A stretch of DNA of 64,000 bases from Neisseria zalophi (GTDB taxonomy: Bacteria > Pseudomonadota > Gammaproteobacteria > Burkholderiales > Neisseriaceae). Both the position numbers and the translations under genes were made by a program. Every line of letters begins with the position of its first letter. The stretch's first letter is position 1. The notes beneath the pieces are model-generated. The model was not told the origin of the DNA. It did no database searches and worked only from the letters and a program-made list of their open reading frames with translations. Location of the stretch: positions 868,001-932,000 of the forward strand of contig NZ_CP031700.1 in assembly GCF_008807015.1 (NCBI RefSeq). Reading direction: 5' to 3'. Below are positions 51,068 through 60,086 of this stretch, in pieces.

Positions 51068-52540
51068 ATGTCACACACACTCCCGCTACAACTGCAATCC
51101 CTAATGGTATTGCCCGAAAGCTTTTATAGCCGTGTCCGCCCCGAGCCGTTGGGCAAGCCTTATTGGGTGGCGCAAAACCATACGCTGGCGGCGGAAATGG
51201 GTTTGAGGCCGTCTGAAATTTTCGATAACCCCGATAATCTGCTTTATCTTTCCGGCAGCGGCAAGAAATACGACCCTGCGCCGATAGCCACGGTTTACAG
51301 CGGCCATCAGTTCGGCGTGTATGTGCGCCAGCTGGGCGACGGTCGCGCCATGTTGATTGGCGACTCGGTTGCTGCCGACGGTAAGCGTTGGGAATGGCAG
51401 CTCAAAGGGGCGGGTAAAACGCCGTATTCGCGCTTTGCCGACGGTCGCGCCGTATTGCGTTCGAGTATCCGCGAATATTTGTGTTCGGAAGCCATGCATG
51501 GTTTGGGTATCCCCACCACCCGAGCGTTGGCACTCACCGGTAGCAACGATGCCGTTTACCGCGAACAGGTGGAAACCGCTGCGGTGGTGACCCGGATTGC
51601 CCCGTCGTTTATCCGCTTCGGGCATTTCGAATATATGTATCACACCGGACAGCATCAAAACCTACCCCTGTTGGCCGACTATCTGATAGACCAACATTTC
51701 CCTGCATGCCGCGATGCCGAAAATCCTTATCTGGCCTTGTTTCAAGAGATTAGCCGCTGCACGGCGGAATTGGTGGCGGCATGGCAGAGCGTCGGGTTTT
51801 GTCATGGCGTGTTGAATACCGACAATATGTCGGCACTGGGGCTGACCATTGATTATGGCCCGTTCGGCTTTTTAGATGCCTACGACCGCCATCATATCTG
51901 CAACCATTCCGATACCGGCGGGCGTTATGCTTATAACGAACAGCCTTATGTGGTGCATTGGAACCTGATGCGTTTTGCTTCCTGCCTGTTGCCGATGGTG
52001 TCGGAAAGTGAATTGGTGGCCGAATTGGAACGCTTTCCGGAAATGTTTCAGACGGCCTATCTGAACCGGATGCGGGCGAAACTCGGTTTGCAAACCATAG
52101 ACAAAGACGACGAAGAGTTGGTGGGCGATATGTTTGCTTCCCTGCAAGGCAGAAAAGTGGACTTCACTTTGTTTTTCCGATATTTGAGCGAAGTGAGCAA
52201 TCAGCATGGTGAGCCGTTGCCGGAACGGCTAACCGCTTTGTTTAATGGGCCGATGGAAGCGTTTACGGCATGGATAGGCTGCTACCGCGGCCGCCTGCGG
52301 GCGGAAAACAGCGATCCGGTGGTGCGTGCCGAGCGTATGAATGCGGTGAATCCGTTGTATGTATTGAGAAACTATCTGCTTGAGCAAGCGATTGAGTTGG
52401 CGAAAAATGGTGATTTCAGAGAGATTGAACGGTTGCACCGCTGTATGCAAAATCCGTTTGTCGAGCAACAAGAATTTGCCGATTTTGCCGTTTTGCCGCC
52501 TGAATGGGCTGGTGGTATTTGTGTGAGTTGTTCGAGCTGA
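51068..52540 (+). CDS. selO: Protein adenylyltransferase SelO
   Basis: The 490-residue product is a pseudokinase-fold enzyme (YdiU family) that transfers AMP to proteins. Conserved stretches are QLGDGRAMLIGD, KGAGKTPYSRFADGRAVLRS and HGVLNTDNMSALGLTIDYGP. The C-terminus ends VSCSS, with Cys where eukaryotic SelO has selenocysteine. Length is normal. Confidence 0.93.
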   Translation: MSHTLPLQLQSLMVLPESFYSRVRPEPLGKPYWVAQNHTLAAEMGLRPSEIFDNPDNLLYLSGSGKKYDPAPIATVYSGHQFGVYVRQLGDGRAMLIGDSVAADGKRWEWQLKGAGKTPYSRFADGRAVLRSSIREYLCSEAMHGLGIPTTRALALTGSNDAVYREQVETAAVVTRIAPSFIRFGHFEYMYHTGQHQNLPLLADYLIDQHFPACRDAENPYLALFQEISRCTAELVAAWQSVGFCHGVLNTDNMSALGLTIDYGPFGFLDAYDRHHICNHSDTGGRYAYNEQPYVVHWNLMRFASCLLPMVSESELVAELERFPEMFQTAYLNRMRAKLGLQTIDKDDEELVGDMFASLQGRKVDFTLFFRYLSEVSNQHGEPLPERLTALFNGPMEAFTAWIGCYRGRLRAENSDPVVRAERMNAVNPLYVLRNYLLEQAIELAKNGDFREIERLHRCMQNPFVEQQEFADFAVLPPEWAGGICVSCSS

Positions 52541-52561
52541 TATCGGGTATCAAATAATCTT

Positions 52562-52600
52562 AAAGGGCCGTCTGAAATAGGTTTTCAGACGGCCTTTGTT
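52562..52600. terminator. DUS-pair terminator after selO
   Basis: AAAGGGCCGTCTGAAA and its near-complement pair and are followed by a T-rich tail; shared with the convergent SDR gene. Confidence 0.75.
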
Positions 52601-52619
52601 TTAAATGCTTCTTCTGCGC

Positions 52620-53447
52620 TTATTTAAACCATGATTTGATTTTTTGGAATAGCGAAGTGCTTTGTTGTTCGAAATCTTCTTCAACCGGTGCGGGCGGCGG
52701 TGCTTCGCGGTGAACCGGCAAAGCACCGAAGCTTTGCGCCACCGGCATGATTTCAATGCTGTTTACATTCACATGGGCGGGGCGTTGGTATAGCCATAAA
52801 ACCGTGTCGGCAATATCTTGCGGACGGATAAATTCGACATTTTCATACAGCTTGGCCGCCCGTTCGTTGTCGCCTTTGAAGCGCACATTGGAAAACTCGG
52901 TATCGCCGCACAAGCCCGGCTCGACATTGCTGACGCGGACATGAGTACCGGCCAAGTCGGCACGCAAGTTTAGGCTGAATTGGCGCACATAAGCTTTGCT
53001 GGCGCCGTATACATTGCCGCCGGGATAGGGGTAGGTGCCGGCAATCGAACCGAGATTGATAATGTAGCCGTTTTTGCGTTCGACCATTTGCGGCAGGATT
53101 TTATGGGTTAGGTAGGTGAGGCCGACAATATTGGTTTGAATCATGGTGTGCCAATCATCGAAATGGGCTTTATCGGCCATATCCAAACCGAGTGCCAAAC
53201 CGGCATTGTTAATTAAGCCGTCGATTATATTGAAAGGTTCGGGCAAGTCTTGAAGGGCGTCATCAATGGCTTGGGTGGAAGAAACATCCATATCCAGCGG
53301 TAGGAAACGTTCGCCCAATTCTGCTTGCAAGGCTTCGAGTTTTTCTATACGTCGTGCCGCACCAATCACATAATAACCTGCCGCTACAAAACTGCGGCAC
53401 ATTGCTTCGCCAAAACCGGCCGATGCACCGGTAATCAAAACTGCCAT
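52620..53447 (-). CDS. SDR family oxidoreductase, YdfG-like
   Basis: The 275-residue product has the Rossmann start VLITGASAGFGEAMC, NNAGLAL, and the catalytic Ser-Tyr-Lys set in LGSIAGTYPYPGG...YGASK. This pattern fits YdfG-type dehydrogenases of hydroxy acids or serine. It has a C-terminal extension of about 30 residues. ATG 53447 has AGGAG 8 bases upstream; the longer frame upstream was rejected. Confidence 0.87.
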   Translation of the reverse strand: MAVLITGASAGFGEAMCRSFVAAGYYVIGAARRIEKLEALQAELGERFLPLDMDVSSTQAIDDALQDLPEPFNIIDGLINNAGLALGLDMADKAHFDDWHTMIQTNIVGLTYLTHKILPQMVERKNGYIINLGSIAGTYPYPGGNVYGASKAYVRQFSLNLRADLAGTHVRVSNVEPGLCGDTEFSNVRFKGDNERAAKLYENVEFIRPQDIADTVLWLYQRPAHVNVNSIEIMPVAQSFGALPVHREAPPPAPVEEDFEQQSTSLFQKIKSWFK

Positions 53448-53619
53448 GGTTTTCTCCTGATTTCCGAGGCATAAAACTGCCCCGTTTCCTATTAAACAAA
53501 TACCGACCCGCCGGATTATCCGCAGTATGCGGCTGGTTCCCCTTATAGGTTTCGGGTATGATACTGAGAAACATAAAATAACATTAACCATAATACCATT
53601 AGAAAAGGAACACAACATC

Positions 53620-54075
53620 ATGAAAAGCAAAAGCACATTACTTTTGCCGTTGGCGGTTATATTGATTTTGGCAGGTTGCGGTGCGCCCGAACCCGATGTT
53701 GCCAAAGGCCCGATTTCGGAAAACCGCACAACAGCTTTTAAATCGATGATGCCCAATTTCAGCAGCATGCGCAAAATGGTTCAGGGCGACGAGCCTTACG
53801 ATATCGAAAAATTTAAAACTGCTGCTGCGGCGTTTGCCGAAGAAAGCCAAAAGCCGTTTCAATATTTCCAACATGATGAGCAGGGTGATGGTGATGCATT
53901 GCCTGTGATATGGGAAAAGCCGGAAGAGTTTAAAGCGGCGGAAGAAAAATTCCATACCGCAGTGGCTGAGCTCAATAATAAAGCTCAAGCTGGTAATCTT
54001 GAAGAAATTAAAGTGGCTTATGGTGAGGTAGGAGCGAGTTGTAAAGCTTGCCATGATAGTTTCCGCCGCCCTTAA
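53620..54075 (+). CDS. Cytochrome c'-type lipoprotein
   Basis: The 151-residue product has a lipoprotein signal (LAVILILAGC, Cys20) and a four-helix cytochrome c' layout ending in the heme motif CKACH near residue 144. Such periplasmic cytochromes bind NO or act in electron transfer. A DUS-pair terminator follows. Confidence 0.85.
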   Translation: MKSKSTLLLPLAVILILAGCGAPEPDVAKGPISENRTTAFKSMMPNFSSMRKMVQGDEPYDIEKFKTAAAAFAEESQKPFQYFQHDEQGDGDALPVIWEKPEEFKAAEEKFHTAVAELNNKAQAGNLEEIKVAYGEVGASCKACHDSFRRP

Positions 54076-54111
54076 ATGGGATTACAGGGCAGGTATGGTT
54101 GTTGATGGATT

Positions 54112-54146
54112 AACAGGCCGTCTGAACGCATTCAGACGGCCTGTTT
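54112..54146. terminator. DUS-pair terminator after cytochrome gene
   Basis: AACAGGCCGTCTGAA and its complement flank a 5-base loop. Confidence 0.75.
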
Positions 54147-54309
54147 GGATAAAGACGGGAAGATGCCGGAAGCTTATCTTGTATGGTTTGGTGTACAAAA
54201 CTAATTGATTATGCTGCTTGGGCCGCAATCCAGTATGCGGATCAGGCATTCTTTTTTTCTTTGTGATATTTTTTATTGTTACGTCTTACATTTCAAAGGA
54301 GTATCGGAT

Positions 54310-56088
54310 ATGGCGGCAGAAGGTTCGGATCAGTTGTTGCAAGTGGTCACCCTGCTTGGCGCGGCAGTGGTGGCTGTGCCACTGTTCAAACGTTTGGGGC
54401 TGGGTTCGGTGCTGGGCTATTTGGCTGCCGGTTTGGTGATTGGTCCGTTTGGATTGAAATTTTTTAATGATCCCGAATCGGTGATTCACATTGCCGAATT
54501 GGGCGTGGTGATGTTTTTGTTTGTTATCGGTTTGGAAATGAAGCCCTCGCATCTGTGGAACCTGCGCCGTCAGATTTTCGGATTGGGCAGTATGCAGGTG
54601 GTGCTGGCGGCTTCTATGCTCACGTTTGTGGGCATTACCGTATTGGGTATGCCTTGGCAAGTAGCATTTGTGAGCGCTTCGGGTTTTGTGTTGACTTCTA
54701 CCGCCGTGGTGATGCAGTTGCTTTCAGAGCGGCACGAGTCGGCCTCGCCGGAAGGGCAGCGCATTGTTTCTATTCTTTTGTTTCAAGATTTATTGATTGT
54801 GCCTTTGCTGGCAGCTGTCGCTTTTCTGGCGCCAACGGAAGCCGTCGAACTGGCAGATCAAACGCCTATTTGGATGAAGATTGGCAAATCGGCACTTTCT
54901 TTGGGTATTTTGGTGGCGGCCGGATTGTGGTTGCTCAATCCCTTATTCCGGATATTGGCTAAATCCAAAGCGCGTGAAGTGATGACGGCAGCGGCGTTGT
55001 TGGTGGTGCTGGGGGCGGCTTTTTTGATGGAAATTGGCGGTTTATCCATGGCGATGGGGGCGTTTATCGCCGGCGTATTGCTTTCCGAATCCAGTTTCCG
55101 CCATCAGCTTGAAGCCGATATCGAACCGTTTCGCGGCTTATTATTGGGGTTGTTTTTCCTCGGTGTGGGGATGAGCTTGAACTTGGAAGTGGTTTGGCAC
55201 AATGCACTAATGGTTATTTCCAGTGTGTTGGCGCTGATGGCGGGTAATGCTTCTATGATTTATTTGGTGGCGCGTTTAACCAAAAGCAAACACCGTGATG
55301 CTTTAAACCGTGCCATGATGATGGCGCAGGGCGGTGAGTTTGCTTTTGTGATTTACTCTGCTGCCGCATCACAAGGTGTGATGAGTGCTGCAACGCATGC
55401 GAATATGACTGCTATTGTTGTATTGTCTATGGCATTAACGCCGTTGGTATTGATTTTGGGGCAGCGTTTTCTTAAAAACAGCAGCCCAACGGATATGCAG
55501 GGTGTGGATGAGGTGCAAGATGAAGAATTACGCGGCAATGTATTGATTATCGGTTTCGGTCGGGTCGGGCAGATTGCCAGCCAGGCACCGATTGCCTACG
55601 GTGCTGAAATTTCAATTATCGATATGGATCCTGATGTAATACGCCGTTCTGAACAATACGGCTTTAAAGTTTATTATGGTGACGGTGCTCGTGAAGACGT
55701 ATTGCATGCCGCAGGCGCACAAAATGCCGATTGTATTTTGATTTGTATTGATAAAATAGAAACCACAACCCGGATTGTTGAAAACGTACGCCGTCTATGC
55801 CCTAATGTGAAGACTATTGTCCGCGCTTATGACCGCGAACATGCGTTGGCATTGTTGAAAGCGGAAGCTGATTACTTTATCCGCGAAACATTCGATGCTG
55901 CTATCAATATGGGCGAGGCTGCCGTAAAAATTTTGGGTGCAGACGATAGCGAGGTTGAAGAAATCAGTGCCCGTGTCCGCCATTTGGATAGTGAGCGTTT
56001 TGCCTTGGAAGCTGCGGGTGATGACTTTGCCGGGCAGGCGTTGTTGCTGGGGAATCAAACTAAAGGTATTGATGTAGAGGGGCAATAA
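54310..56088 (+). CDS. CPA2-type cation/proton antiporter, KefB/KefC-like
   Basis: The 592-residue product has about 12 membrane segments (residues 5-390) with the Na+/H+ exchanger fold. A linker follows, then an RCK/TrkA-N domain (NVLIIGFGRVGQIASQ) at about 415-530. It moves K+ or another cation against H+, often in response to glutathione adducts. ATG 54310 has AAAGGAG 8 bases upstream and starts MAAEGSD; the upstream ATG frame adds an unlikely leader. Confidence 0.88.
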   Translation: MAAEGSDQLLQVVTLLGAAVVAVPLFKRLGLGSVLGYLAAGLVIGPFGLKFFNDPESVIHIAELGVVMFLFVIGLEMKPSHLWNLRRQIFGLGSMQVVLAASMLTFVGITVLGMPWQVAFVSASGFVLTSTAVVMQLLSERHESASPEGQRIVSILLFQDLLIVPLLAAVAFLAPTEAVELADQTPIWMKIGKSALSLGILVAAGLWLLNPLFRILAKSKAREVMTAAALLVVLGAAFLMEIGGLSMAMGAFIAGVLLSESSFRHQLEADIEPFRGLLLGLFFLGVGMSLNLEVVWHNALMVISSVLALMAGNASMIYLVARLTKSKHRDALNRAMMMAQGGEFAFVIYSAAASQGVMSAATHANMTAIVVLSMALTPLVLILGQRFLKNSSPTDMQGVDEVQDEELRGNVLIIGFGRVGQIASQAPIAYGAEISIIDMDPDVIRRSEQYGFKVYYGDGAREDVLHAAGAQNADCILICIDKIETTTRIVENVRRLCPNVKTIVRAYDREHALALLKAEADYFIRETFDAAINMGEAAVKILGADDSEVEEISARVRHLDSERFALEAAGDDFAGQALLLGNQTKGIDVEGQ

Positions 56089-56117
56089 ACTCCCTAATAT
56101 TGCTTGTTATTATGATT

Positions 56118-56150
56118 AAGGCCGTCTGAAAGCGTTCAGACGGCCATTTT
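56118..56150. terminator. DUS-pair terminator between convergent genes
   Basis: AAGGCCGTCTGAA and TTCAGACGGCC pair, followed by ATTTTATTT, between the antiporter and glnE genes. Confidence 0.75.
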
Positions 56151-56180
56151 ATTTAATGGAATAAAACCTTATTAAAGTTT

Positions 56181-58874
56181 TCAGACGGCCTCGAAGCGGA
56201 CTTCTTCGCCGAATACCTGATGCCAAAGTTTTCTAACGCTGTCGTAGTAAGCGAGGACTTCTTCGGTTTCTTCGACTTTCTCGGCGTCGCGCAGTTTGGT
56301 GTTGTGCTGTTGTTGGCGGTAGAAGCGGTAGGCGGCGCGGGATTGTTCGGCCAGTTGTTTGTCGATCAGCCCGACATCGGCGGCGATGCTGAGTAGGGCG
56401 ATATTGCCGTAGTTGTCGAGCAGTTGCGGGTATTGGTGGGCGTGGGCGAGGATAAGGTATTGAACGATAAATTCGACATCGACCACGCCGCCGCGTGCGT
56501 ATTTGACATCACTGTCTTCGGGCGGATGGGTGGCAAACATTTTTTCGCGCATCTCGGTGATTTCGTGTGCGAGGGCGGTTTGGTTACGGTTGCGGGTGAG
56601 AATTTCGCTGCGTAGCTTGTCGAAGGCGGCACCGATTGCGGGGCTGCCGCAGATAAAACGGGCGCGGGTGAGGGATTGGTGTTCCCATGTCCATGCGTTT
56701 TCGCGTTGGTATTTTTCAAAGGCGGCAAAGCTGTGGGTGAGAAAGCCGCTGTCGCCGTTGGGACGCAGACGTAGATCGACTTCGTAGAGCTGGCCGGCGT
56801 TGGTGGCGGCGGAAAGCCAATTGGTAAGGCGGCGGGCGAAGCTGGCGTAAATTTCGGGAGCGGCGGGGTTGGGATCATCGTAGATATAGACTAAATCAAG
56901 GTCGGAGGTGTAGCCCAGTTCTTTGCCGCCGAGTTTGCCATAGCCGATGATGCCGATATTGGGGATGTCGGTATGGGTTTTTGGGGTGTCGGCCCATACG
57001 GCAGGTATGGCGGCGGTGAGGATGGTGTCGGCCAGCGCGGAAAGTTCGTCGGAAAGGGCTTCGACTGTCCAAAGCCCGGCCAAGTCTTGTACGGCAAGGC
57101 GGAAGATTTGAGCGTGTTGGAAATGGCGCAAAATGTCCATTTGTGCTTCGGTGTCGCCTGCATTGCGCTTGAGGCCGTCTGAAAGCTCGGCGGCCAGTTT
57201 CGGCCAGTCGTTGCCGGTTTCCATGAGTTGTGCGCTGAGCAGTTCGTCGAGCAGGGCGGGGTGGCGCACCAGATATTCGGATATCCATGAGCTTTGTCCC
57301 ATAATGCCGGCAAAGATATCGAGTGCCTGCGGATGCTCGTAGAGGAAGGCGAGGTAGGATGAACGGCGGCTGATGCTTTCTAGGAAACCGAGTAGGCGTT
57401 GCAGGGTAACGGTCGGGTTGGGCTGGGTGGCCGCTGCTTGGGCGAGCAGGGGGATAACGGCATCGAAGCAGAGTTGTGCCTGTGCGGAAAGGTGGCGGTA
57501 TTTGCTGCTTTGCTGAAGCTGGTTGAGCTGGCGCGAAATCAGGGAAGCGTTAAAACCGTGTTCGGCCAGCCGGTTGAAGCGGGCTTCTTCGTCGGTGTTT
57601 TGCTGCCAAATACATTGCCAGCCGTTGCTTTGTGAGGTGTTTTGTTCTTCGGGTTCGGATAGGATTTCGTTAAAGACGGCGTTGACTTGGTTGCGGTGTC
57701 GGTTGAGGCCGTCTGAAAAGGCTTGGTAGTCGGCAAAGCCCATGCTTTCGGCCAGTAATTGTTGTTGTTCGGGCTGTTCGGGCAGGGTTTGGGTTTGTTG
57801 GTCGTCCCAGTATTGCAGGCGGTGTTCGACGTCGCGTAGGAAACGGTAGGCGGTCAGTAGGGTTTCTACGGTGTTGTGGTCGAGGATTTCGAGCGTGTCG
57901 AGAACGCGCAGGGTTTCTTGTGTGCCTTTGAGTTGTAGGGCATGGATTTGACCGCCGCGTATCAGTTGGAAAATCTGGGCGATAAATTCGACTTCACGAA
58001 TGCCGCCGGCACCGAGTTTGATATTGTCGGCCATGCCTTTGCGGTTGACTTCGCTGCGTATCTGGCGGTGTAGCCGGCGCATGCCTTCATAGGCGTTGAA
58101 ATCGAGGTATTTTCTGAACACGAAAGGGCGTACTAATGCAGCAATGCTGTTGGGGTAGGGGGTAACGACACGGCCTTTGCACCATGCGTAGCGTTCCCAT
58201 TCCCGTCCTTGTTGGATGAGGTATTGTTCCAGCGCGGTTTCGCTTAATGCCAGTGCGCCGCTGTCGCCGTCGGGGCGTAAGCGCATATCGACGCGGAAGA
58301 CTTGGCCGTCGGCGGTGATGTCGTTGAGCAGGGTAATCAGCTTTTGGCCGACTTTGGTGAAAAATTCCTGATTGCTGCGTTCGCGCCTGCCGTTGGTGTC
58401 GCCGGATTCTGGGTAGATAAAAATCAGGTCGATGTCGGAAGATACGTTTAATTCGTAGCCGCCGGCTTTGCCCATGGCAACCACGCTTAAAAATTGCGGC
58501 TCGCCGCTGTTGCGGCCGATTGGGGTGCCGTACATATCTTGATAATAGGCATGGGCGAAGCGTAGGGCGGTATTGATGGCAAAGTCGGCCAATAGGGTGA
58601 TGGTGCGGGTCACTTCGGCCAAGTCACTGATGCGGTTGATGTCGCGTACGATAATTTGTGCAACGACATAGCGGCGCAGCAGGCGCAATTGGCGGGCGAG
58701 TTCTTCTTCGTTTTCATCGGTTTGGATGGCGGCCCAGTCGGCAAAGTTTTCAAAATCCGTTTCGGATAATGCTTTTTCGAGCATCGGGTTCAGTATTTCG
58801 GGCTTGAGATTGCCGTTGTCGAGGTGGCGGGCGAGAAAAAGAGAATGGCGGCGGGCGTTTTCAATCGGGTTCAT
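56181..58874 (-). CDS. glnE: Glutamine synthetase adenylyltransferase/deadenylylase
   Basis: The 897-residue product has the two nucleotidyltransferase domains of GlnE. The N-terminal one carries MGKAGGYELNVSSDIDLIF and removes AMP. The C-terminal one carries GYGKLGGKELGYTSDLDLVY and adds AMP. It tunes glutamine synthetase to nitrogen supply. A DUS pair hairpin lies just upstream of the start (58895-58934). The length is typical for this family. Confidence 0.94.
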   Translation of the reverse strand: MNPIENARRHSLFLARHLDNGNLKPEILNPMLEKALSETDFENFADWAAIQTDENEEELARQLRLLRRYVVAQIIVRDINRISDLAEVTRTITLLADFAINTALRFAHAYYQDMYGTPIGRNSGEPQFLSVVAMGKAGGYELNVSSDIDLIFIYPESGDTNGRRERSNQEFFTKVGQKLITLLNDITADGQVFRVDMRLRPDGDSGALALSETALEQYLIQQGREWERYAWCKGRVVTPYPNSIAALVRPFVFRKYLDFNAYEGMRRLHRQIRSEVNRKGMADNIKLGAGGIREVEFIAQIFQLIRGGQIHALQLKGTQETLRVLDTLEILDHNTVETLLTAYRFLRDVEHRLQYWDDQQTQTLPEQPEQQQLLAESMGFADYQAFSDGLNRHRNQVNAVFNEILSEPEEQNTSQSNGWQCIWQQNTDEEARFNRLAEHGFNASLISRQLNQLQQSSKYRHLSAQAQLCFDAVIPLLAQAAATQPNPTVTLQRLLGFLESISRRSSYLAFLYEHPQALDIFAGIMGQSSWISEYLVRHPALLDELLSAQLMETGNDWPKLAAELSDGLKRNAGDTEAQMDILRHFQHAQIFRLAVQDLAGLWTVEALSDELSALADTILTAAIPAVWADTPKTHTDIPNIGIIGYGKLGGKELGYTSDLDLVYIYDDPNPAAPEIYASFARRLTNWLSAATNAGQLYEVDLRLRPNGDSGFLTHSFAAFEKYQRENAWTWEHQSLTRARFICGSPAIGAAFDKLRSEILTRNRNQTALAHEITEMREKMFATHPPEDSDVKYARGGVVDVEFIVQYLILAHAHQYPQLLDNYGNIALLSIAADVGLIDKQLAEQSRAAYRFYRQQQHNTKLRDAEKVEETEEVLAYYDSVRKLWHQVFGEEVRFEAV

Positions 58875-58894
58875 AAGGCATAGGCGTGAAAAGA

Positions 58895-58934
58895 TTCAGA
58901 CGGCCTATCATAACAATGTTTGCGGCCGTCTGAA
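58895..58934. repeat. DUS inverted pair upstream of glnE
   Basis: TTCAGACGGCC and GGCCGTCTGAA lie 18 bases apart between glnE and the isochorismatase stop. It probably ends the isochorismatase gene. Confidence 0.6.
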
Positions 58935-58993
58935 AATGAAAGTGGGTGGATACGGCATATTTATCGCGGGCTGCCTGCCTGTGATTTGCCGTT

Positions 58994-59536
58994 TTATTGA
59001 ATCAGTTTGGATACGGTTTTGAATACGGGATGTTTAGCGTTACCCAGAAGCTGGAACAGCAGGCTTTCAACATTGGATACCACGACACCGGCGGCCTGCA
59101 TTTGCTCTAAGGCATTGGCTTTGTTGGCCGGTGCGCGTGATGTGGTGCATTCAAACGGTATATAAACGTTCAGGCCGGCAGAGCGCATATCCAATGCGGT
59201 TTGCAGCATACAAACATGGGCTTCGGCACCAATCAGAATCACATTTTCGGCATGGTGTTTTTCCAATGCTTCTTTGATTTCGGGCAGGAAAGCGGAAAAC
59301 AGGGTTTTTTCAAATATCGGTACACCGTCGAGCAGCAGGCGGATGGCGGGAACGGTATGTCCCAAGCCTTTCGGATATTGTTCCGTAGCCAGCAGCGGGA
59401 TACCGATGGCCTGTAAACCTTGCAGCAATATCCTGCTGCGTTCGACCATAGTTTCGGCATCGGCCAATACGGGGTTCAGGCGTTCTTGGATATCGATCAC
59501 GATACAGACGGTGTTGTCTTGATGAAGAGACATCAT
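58994..59536 (-). CDS. Isochorismatase-family hydrolase, YcaC-like
   Basis: The 180-residue product has the cysteine-hydrolase triad Asp15 (IVIDIQERL), Lys77 (FEKTLFSAF) and Cys109 (GAEAHVCML). YcaC-like members have unknown substrates. The start ATG 59536 has AAGGAG upstream. Confidence 0.85.
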   Translation of the reverse strand: MMSLHQDNTVCIVIDIQERLNPVLADAETMVERSRILLQGLQAIGIPLLATEQYPKGLGHTVPAIRLLLDGVPIFEKTLFSAFLPEIKEALEKHHAENVILIGAEAHVCMLQTALDMRSAGLNVYIPFECTTSRAPANKANALEQMQAAGVVVSNVESLLFQLLGNAKHPVFKTVSKLIQ

Positions 59537-59635
59537 TTTTTCTCCTTGTTTATTGCTAGAGTATTTCGGTCATTTGTTTTCAGATGGCTAATTACCTTAT
59601 CCGAATTATTTTTAATGACAAATGATTATTATGCT

Positions 59636-59680
59636 GATATAAAAATAATATTTCATTGGCATAAATATTATTTTTATATC
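59636..59680. repeat. Perfect 18-bp inverted repeat, AT-only
   Basis: GATATAAAAATAATATTT and its complement flank the 9-base CATTGGCAT in the 550-base gap before pgaA. The gap has no gene; a possible pgaA -10 (TATGAT) lies near 60024. The repeat may be a terminator for neither gene (no U-tract) or an operator. Confidence 0.6.
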
Positions 59681-60086
59681 TTAAAATGGAGTATTGCCAA
59701 TCTTGATTAACTGCGAATAGCTATTGTCCGCTTAAGCAGTAGTGTGGACAAGTGATATTGTTAATATTTTGATTGAAACTATTTTTTATAATTATATTGT
59801 GAAAAATGAATATATATATGAGTAATTTATTTTAGTGCAATTATACCAAAATTAGTCATGATTCCGCCAAGTCAGTAATTCGACCGTTTGAGTGTTACTC
59901 AAGCAATCTTTATTTAAATTGATATAAGCTTTCTAATAATTAATCCCCAGTCAATTTATTTGTTTTGGGTATTTTCGTGTGATTGAAATATTCTATTTTT
60001 AATCTTTTTAATATAACTGCCTGTATGATAAAAGCATATTCCGTGCAGATTATTAAAATATAAACGTTTTAGAAGCCCCTTATATT

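Noticed and set aside
56366..57736. Frames overlapping glnE on both strands
   Set aside because: Antisense or out-of-frame shadows of a conserved gene; composition is Pro/Ser-rich as expected for shifted frames.
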